DNA of 64,000 bases from Musa acuminata AAA Group (Eukaryota; Streptophyta; Magnoliopsida; Zingiberales; Musaceae). Shown here piece by piece: positions 58,424-64,000 of the stretch. The notes beneath the pieces were generated by a model, which was not told where the DNA came from, did no database searches, and was given only the letters and a program-made list of their open reading frames with translations. Position numbers and translations under genes: made by a program. The stretch spans positions 29,824,501 through 29,888,500 of the forward strand of contig NC_088340.1 of NCBI RefSeq assembly GCF_036884655.1. The letters run 5' to 3'. Each line of letters starts with the position of its first letter. Position 1 is the first letter of the stretch.

Positions 58424-59036
58424 CCCACTCGAAATTACATATGAAGGCACTAGTAGAGTTAAAAGACTCTAAAATAAATATTTTGATATATGATTTTGAA
58501 TTATTTCATATGGAATCAAGCGAGACTATAGGAGACATGTACACCCATTTTATAGATGTCATCAATAGTCTAAAAACTCTTGGTAAAAATTTTTCAAATC
58601 TTGAACTTATGAATAAAGTTTTACGATCACTTTCTAAAAATTGGGATTCGAAAGTAACGGCAATACAAGAATCAAAGGACTTGAACTATTTTCCGATTGA
58701 AGAACTTATTAGGTCTTTGATGACTTATGAAATGACTTATATAAAACAAAATGAACATGAGAACAATATTCTAAAGTACAGGAAGGATTTGGCACTTCGA
58801 ACACTAGAATACCACTTGAGTGATAACTCAAGTGATGATGATGATGACTTTGAAATTCTCACTATAAAATTTAAAAAGTTCATGAAAACATTCAATGTGG
58901 CTTGGGATGAATCAAGCTCATCGGAAGATGATGAGCAAACCAATAAGGGCAAGGTGGTGAACTGCACTTTGACAGCTTTCGTCAACGAGGTAAGCGACTC
59001 AATCGAATCTTTTTTTCCTTACCATGAAATTACTTA
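58424..59036 (+). pseudogene. Gag of element E, second part
   Basis: This continues the gag interrupted at 50988, reading LEITYEG, then from 58441 a stop-free stretch with MYTHFIDVINSLKTLGK, IEELIRSLMTYEM, DNSSDDDDDF and WDESSSSEDDEQ, ending YHEIT at 59036. There is no zinc knuckle. A GAG/GTAAGC sequence near the end would fit a splice donor. Confidence 0.87.
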
Positions 59037-60954
59037 GTGCTTTTCATGATTAGTTTTAAATATATATACATATATATTATTTTGATCATGACAATTGTAT
59101 GTTTGGTAATAATACTTGCATATCTAATAAGATTAATCTTATGTATGTTTTTAAGAAGTAATAATGTGTATTATGTTGATTTCCATATTGCTTTTCAATT
59201 TTAATTAAAGATGTCTTATGTTCAAAACTGATGTTTTAATGAAAATGTTAAGATGTTTGATATCATGCTTAATGAGTTTATAGTTTGAAATTATGCATGT
59301 TATACCTTGAAAAGTAAAACCATGTTTTGGTAGCATGCCCAAAGTAATAATGCATAATGATTATACTTAATGAGTTTATATTTTAAAATTATGCATGATG
59401 AATCTTGTGATTTATGGATTATTGATTGAAAATTCTTTTTTAGTTTTAAACGTTGATTCTTATTTTTATTTTGTATAAAAATTTGGGGTCTGCTTATATG
59501 AAATCAATTATATGAATTGAAACACTAAAAAAGGAAAGCTTTCTCCTTGAAAAAGATTTTTTCTCTACTTTATCGATTTTTCAAAAAGGAGAGATTAATG
59601 AATCTATCTATGTCTTTTTTATGAATCTCTTGAAAATAATTTTGATTTGATGATTTGAATATGAATGAGCTTTATCTTGATTTTTCGAGATTTATAACTT
59701 GAGATTTCTTTTGCATGAATCAAAACATTATATCAATTGATCTCCTATGTTTCTTTTTGCTATTTATAAAAGAAGAGATTTGTTGAAATAAATCATATCT
59801 TGTGGCATTCATGATTTGATATTAATATCTTTCATGTCATGATTTATTAATATTCCTTTGTATTTCTCATTACCAAATTAATTTTTTTGTGATAACTTGA
59901 ACATTTACACTATTATATTCTTCCCTTCTTCTTTCTTGTTTATAATGACCAAAGAGGGAAAGAAAATAGCTAGTATCTCAAGAGAACCAAATTTGCTAGC
60001 TTGAATGATAAACTTAGACATATTAGATCTCCCAAATATATAAATTTTTCGTATACATTTTTTGGATCATGATCTTGATTTCTCGATTTTTAGACTTGAA
60101 TCTTCTTTTTGAATCAAAATCATTTCCCTATCATTCCTTCTATATATAAAAGAAGATATATGTCAAAAATCATGACTTAATCTTTCATTTTTTGATGATT
60201 GGAATATTGATGTAAATTTGTTATTTATCTTTGTCATGCTTTGAAAATTATTGTAAAGGGAAAAGGAATTACAAAATTATATTCTTCCCTTCTTTTTGTT
60301 AATGACAAAGGGGGAGATAAAATATGCTAACTTGCATGATGATATATACAAGAAGAAGCTAAAACTTATTAGCTTGCACATTGCAAAGAGAGCAAAACAT
60401 GGTAGCTTATCTCAAAAGAGAAGCAAAGATTACTAACTTGCATATTTCAAGAAGAAAAAGTTGCTCTCTTGAATATCTCAAAATTGCTAGCTTGCATGTT
60501 CTAAAATGTAAAATTCACTAGCTTGCATGATGTAGAACTTGCTATTTTGAACATCACCAAGAATTGCTAGCTTGCAATCTCAAGAGAAGCAAAAGTGCTA
60601 TCTTACCTATCTCAAGAAGCAAAACATGCTAACTTACACATCTAGCAAAATTTACAAACTTACAAAACTCAAAATTATTGCTAGCTTGCATGATGATAAA
60701 ACTTAAGATTTGAAACTTGCTAAATGCATTTCTCCTTTTTGTTGATGATAAAGGGGGAGAAGTTATAATAATGATTATGCATGGAATGATGTATTGAAAT
60801 TTTGATTATGTATGATTTTATGATGATGTGTTGTAAATATTCATAATTAAAATTTGCTTTAACTTGAATTCAACTTGAATTCAATGTTCTATCAATATGT
60901 CATATTGATAGGGAGAGTTAAGGTTAACTCTGTTATCAATTGGTTGTCATCATA
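59037..60954 (+). other. Non-coding interior of element E
   Basis: AT-rich sequence with no gene. Internal purine tracts read AAAGGGGGAGAT (near 60309) and AAAGGGGGAGAAG (near 60750). A degenerate array of GCTAGCTTGCATG and TCTCAAGAGAAGCAAAA-like motifs fills 60310-60720. Confidence 0.75.
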
Positions 60955-60967
60955 AAAAGGGAGAGAT
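60955..60967 (+). other. Terminal polypurine tract of element E
   Basis: AAAAGGGAGAGAT directly precedes the 3' LTR. Confidence 0.88.
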
Positions 60968-62571
60968 TGTTGAATCTTAAATTTTGATGATGAAACCAAT
61001 TGAGAGTGTTTGTAATTTAATATATATTTTGAGTGACACAGGAAGCTTCGATCAGAGTGAGACAATTAAAGTAGGAAAAATTATGTTAGAACGAAGAGAA
61101 ACTTGTCAGAAGATTAGACATCAAGCCAAAGGATCGATCGACGTATCGATAAAAGGCTTCGGGCCATAGGTTCGGGCATCGGGCTAAGAAGAGCGAAAAT
61201 TGTGCTAAGGAAATCGGAGTTGCAGAGGTCAATTGGCCAATTGGGCAATAGGCCATAAGAGAGGACGATGCGCCGAAGATTCGAATGAAGCGTCGATGAA
61301 CCAATGACATGCCGGACAATATTTGATAGCTTTATAATAATTATCTAGATTGAAGTAGGTTTTAAGTGTGCGGGATTAACTATGATAGCGATCAAGGCAT
61401 AAAGCAAAATGAAGTCCCAGAGTCAAGAACAAAATTTCATTAGGAGTTCGAGAGTTCATCGGAAGTCCGGACGTTCGTCGGAAGTTCTACCGGAATTGAT
61501 CGAGAAGTCTAGGAGCTTGCCAAAGAAGCTCATCAGAACTCGCTAAGAAAATCATCATGAAGTCCAAGAGCTTGCCGGGAGTCCGTTGGAACATTACCGA
61601 GAGATCGTCAGAAGTTCACCGGAAGATTGTTAGAAGCTCGCCGGAAGAAACCTAGACTTACGGACTTATTTAGCTTAGTGAATATCTTAAAATTTATAGT
61701 TAGCACATAATTGGGTTGAAATTGAGCCAACTCAATTAGGGGTCAATTAGGCCCAAGTTTGTGCTGTGTTGGGCCAAGTGAAAGGCCCAAATAGTGACCC
61801 AACAAATGGCATCACCATGGCACAGTCTCCGAGACTGTGTCAAGCGGTGGTACCACTAGTCTAGGTGGTAGTACCGTCCAGACACAATATCCAGAGACTG
61901 TCAGGCAGTGGTACCACCCAGGGTGTCAAGCGGTGGTACCGCCCAATGTTAGTGCTGCAAGCGGTGGTACCGCCCAGCATTGGCGATGGTACCGCCAGTA
62001 CCTCGAAAACCAAGGATGAGACATTTTTAGGCTCTAAGTTTGAATCTACTTAAAGCTTATAAATATATCTCTCATCCTTGCTTAACAAACATAAGCACAG
62101 AGAATTTAAAAGTGAAAAAACGTTATAGTAATCACTTGAGAGATCCCCTCCTCTAATTCTAAGTTTAGAATTCTGTTTAGAGAGGAGTGAGCACTTGTAA
62201 AAGGTTATCTCCTAACCCTGTGAAAAGGAGAAGAGGAGTGTAAAAGAGTAGTTAGTCTTTGCCCATTGAAGGAAGACCGGTAATGGAAGCCGGTGGCCTC
62301 GAGTGAAGAGGAATCGGGAGTGGATGTAGGTCACGACGATCGAACCACTATAAAATCGGTTTGTATTTTCTTTTGAGCAATTTATCTTTACTACAAATTG
62401 TTTTACCTTCTTATTGCTTTCACTATGCTCCCCTGCGCTTTTAAATTAAGATCTTTCCGAAACGGGTTTAATCGAAACAAAAGATTTTCGAATCGAAGTT
62501 TTTACCGCTGCACTAATTCACACACCTCCCTCCCCCTTACCCCCCCTCTTAGTGTCAACTCATTCCTAATA
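60968..62571 (+). repeat. 3' LTR of element E
   Basis: This 1604-bp copy begins TGTTGAATCTTAAA and ends CATTCCTAATA. It has GGTGGTACCGCC palindromes at 61845-61995 and the CACTAA...TTAGTG pair near its end. It differs from the 5' LTR at many positions, more than in A. Confidence 0.9.
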
Positions 62572-62576
62572 GGGTT

Positions 62577-62857
62577 CACTCTTTAGCAGCATGCAACGAG
62601 TGTCATGGGCGAGAGGTGATTGAGATCATCGTCCCAACGAGAGACGCTATGGGTCGTTGAAAGATGGAAGAGAATGAGCAAGAGATCGACGATGAGCACG
62701 AAACACAGGGAAGATGGGAGTGTGTCGTGTAATAGAGAACAAGGGAAGATGGACCATCGGGATCAAAGTTGTTGTCATCGAGGATATCAGAGTAATCGTT
62801 GTCACTAGATAGCGAGGATAGAAAGGAAGGAATAGAAAATCTTGCTAAGGCAAGAGA
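62577..62857 (-). other. Element F: leader, right of E
   Basis: This is the outer part of the F leader, between the E duplication and the F primer-binding site. No gene was recognised, although the minus strand is open for stretches. Confidence 0.6.
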
Positions 62858-62870
62858 GGCTATGATCCCA
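62858..62870 (-). other. Primer-binding site of element F, decayed
   Basis: Minus-strand TGGGATCATAGCC directly follows the 5' LTR. It matches TGGTATCAGAGCC at 11 of 13 positions. Confidence 0.7.
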
Positions 62871-62985
62871 TGAAAGAACGAAACATGAAGAAGACATTTT
62901 TTGTGTTTGATATATGCTCCCCATTTATACAGAATAAGATTTTTCTTAATAGAGCAGTGAAATTTCGAAATCTTAGCTGCTATCT
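62871..62985 (-). repeat. 5' LTR of element F
   Basis: This 115-bp match to 15406-15539 starts (plus strand) TGAAAGAACGAAACATGAAG and ends CTTAGCTGCTATCT, after which host sequence resumes. It marks the right end of the nest, about 320 bp from the stop codon of the sulfate transporter. Confidence 0.78.
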
Positions 62986-63216
62986 CATAAAATCTCCTTG
63001 TGGTGGCAGGAGTCTTCTTCCATTAGAAAATGAGGCCCAAGGAGATTGACAGACAACATTTCTGATACAATTCAAGATAATTCAGTGATAATTCAGTAAT
63101 GTTCCTCCGAAAACATAAAGCATGAACAAGAAAGCAGGAGTAAACAGAGCTTCGTGTTCTTGCCAACATTTTGCCTCTTTTTGGCGCACGAAACCATCAC
63201 TTCAATTTTGGTTTCC

Positions 63217-63234
63217 ATACACACACACACACAC

Positions 63235-63293
<59 letters not shown>
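63217..63293. repeat. Compound (CA)n(TA)n microsatellite
   Basis: About ten CA units are followed by about 28 TA units just 3' of the sulfate transporter stop (63308). It therefore probably lies in its 3' UTR or just beyond. Confidence 0.93.
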
Positions 63294-63294
<1 letters not shown>

Positions 63295-63307
63295 TCCATC
63301 CACGCTC

Positions 63308-64000
63308 TCAGACGATGTTTTCGCGCTCTGCCTCATCGACCATGCCGGACTTGCATGTGCAGAGCATAAAGTTGCACGCAGCAGCTGCCTCGCCCACGGT
63401 GAGGAAGATCCACTCTTGACCGATGGTTTCGAGCACCTTCGACTTATCCATCTTCTTCATCGCCTCGCTTCCAGGGTTTGCCAGCACCAGCTGATGGATA
63501 ATCATCAAAGCATCAAGGTGAAATCCGGGTCACATAAATGCATCAGGATTAAGCATCCTGCTTGATTGAGCCACCAGAGAGCTCAGTACCTGAAGGCCCC
63601 TTCTGCCCAAACTCTCCTTGACCTCCTTCAGCATGCCAGTCCCACTTGAGTCGACGCTACCCACAGCTGCCGCAGATGAGGAGTGTCGTGACATGTCAAG
63701 CAAAACTGGATCGATTCATCACGAATCTCAGGAAAGCGAGAAGAAGAGGAAACACTTGCCTCCCATATCTAGTATCACGTAATGTAAGCTGGTCTCTGCC
63801 TTGGATTTTAGCATGTCCTCCTCTTCGTTGATCCACCTTGTTATCCTAATCAATGAAAACCATATCCATCAGATAATTCAATCACTAAAGGACATGAGAT
63901 TTATGCATGCCTTACCTCTCTCTCAAGTAGCTCACATTGGCAAAGTAGATCGGAGCGTCGATTCGGATAATGAGCACTCCGGGAACGCTCTGCGCCGCCG
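63308..64000 (-). CDS. Group-3 sulfate transporter (SULTR3;1-like), C-terminal part
   Basis: Group-3 SULTRs are membrane transporters, several of them chloroplast sulfate importers. Only the cytosolic STAS domain is in the window. Minus-strand exons are 63916-64000 (continuing beyond the window), 63760-63845, 63590-63666 and 63308-63490, about 142 residues. Readable motifs are VPGVLIIRIDAPIYFANVSY, RWINEEEDM, HYVILDMG, VGSVDSSGTGMLKEVK, RRGLQ, LVLANPGSEAMKKMDKSK, IGQEWIFLTVGEA and a C-terminal ERENIV. The VDSSG motif sits where STAS domains have the conserved DTSG. The intron between 63760 and 63666 has a GC donor (GGAG/GCAAGT). The 12-helix transport domain lies outside. It looks functional. 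Confidence 0.92.

Larger units (their letters stand above)
49073..62571 (+). mobile_element. Element E: gag-only Sirevirus-like retrotransposon
   Basis: LTRs at 49073-50640 and 60968-62571 begin TGTTGAATC and end CCTAACA/CCTAATA. They enclose a decayed primer-binding site, one broken gag, AT-rich non-coding DNA with purine tracts, and a terminal polypurine tract. Flanks are GGGTG (49068-49072) and GGGTT (62572-62576). It carries D inside gag; without D it is about 6.1 kb. No pol is present. It lies in the leader of F. Confidence 0.88.
15406..62985 (-). mobile_element. Element F: old minus-strand Ty1/copia element hosting the whole nest
   Basis: Short LTRs at 15406-15539 and 62871-62985 match each other (shared GTGTTTRATAT, ATAGAGCARTGARATTT-like and CTTAGCTGCTATC stretches). 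Between them, in minus-strand order from high to low coordinates, are primer-binding site, leader, gag, protease, integrase, reverse transcriptase and RNase H, cut apart by B, two solo LTRs and E. Removing those leaves about 6.3 kb. Flanks are CACGA on the left and CATAA on the right; the two differences are what decay of a CpG would give, so they may be the target duplication. The Gag and RT resemble RE1/Retrofit (Ale-like) elements. Many stops mark it as long dead. Confidence 0.85.

Noticed and set aside
63093..63565. Frames with long Ile-Tyr or Thr-His runs
   Set aside because: They are translations of the (CA)n(TA)n microsatellite.

Overview
This window is plant nuclear DNA. Two host genes have flowering-plant intron-exon structure, and about 55 kb of the 64 kb is LTR retrotransposon. 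A monocot is likely from the style and lineage mix of the retrotransposons, but the sequence alone does not fix the species. No organellar, bacterial or CRISPR sequence was seen.

Host genes. A complete inositol polyphosphate 5-phosphatase of the CVP2/CVL1 type lies on the minus strand (coding exons 9382-12185). I could join its 11 coding exons in phase into 578 codons. At the right edge is the 3' end of a group-3 sulfate transporter, also on the minus strand (63308-64000, STAS domain). One of its introns needs a GC-AG splice site. The two genes were probably near neighbours before retrotransposons filled the space between them.

Layout. (1) 641-7987: element H, a decayed but nearly full-length Ty1/copia element on the plus strand. 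(2) 7988-15405: the 5-phosphatase gene and its flanks. (3) 15406-62985: one nest, all inside an old minus-strand Ty1/copia element F with 134-bp LTRs, whose two ends lie 47 kb apart. Into F went element B (16728-41124, target duplication AAAGC), two solo LTRs of the same broad family (41367-43023 inverted, 43438-45125 direct), and element E (49073-62571, duplication GGGTG/GGGTT). Into the body of B, which carries a foreign fragment G, went element C (23067-40037, duplication CTTCT). Into the left LTR of C went element A (24109-32883, duplication CAGAG). Into the gag gene of E went element D (50989-58418, duplication TGGCA). The deepest stack is F > B > C > A. (4) 62986-64000: microsatellite and the sulfate transporter.

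How the parts relate. A and B are the same family of Ty1/copia element with LTRs near 1.5-1.7 kb. A is very young: its LTRs differ by about six substitutions and one 8-bp indel by eye. Its gag-pol frame is open except for one frameshifting deletion before RNase H. C, D and E are related elements with LTRs of 1.5-2.2 kb. They encode only a Gag-like protein, have no pol, and carry many internal polypurine tracts and GC-rich LTR palindromes. They fit Sirevirus-derived gag-only elements (the TR-GAG type), which would need enzymes from a partner.

The most interesting signals are four hairpins with one shared core in the leader of A and B, supported by pairing-preserving changes between the two copies; the gag-only family with its repeated non-coding motifs; the preserved empty site of A in the other LTR of C; and the GC-AG intron of the sulfate transporter.
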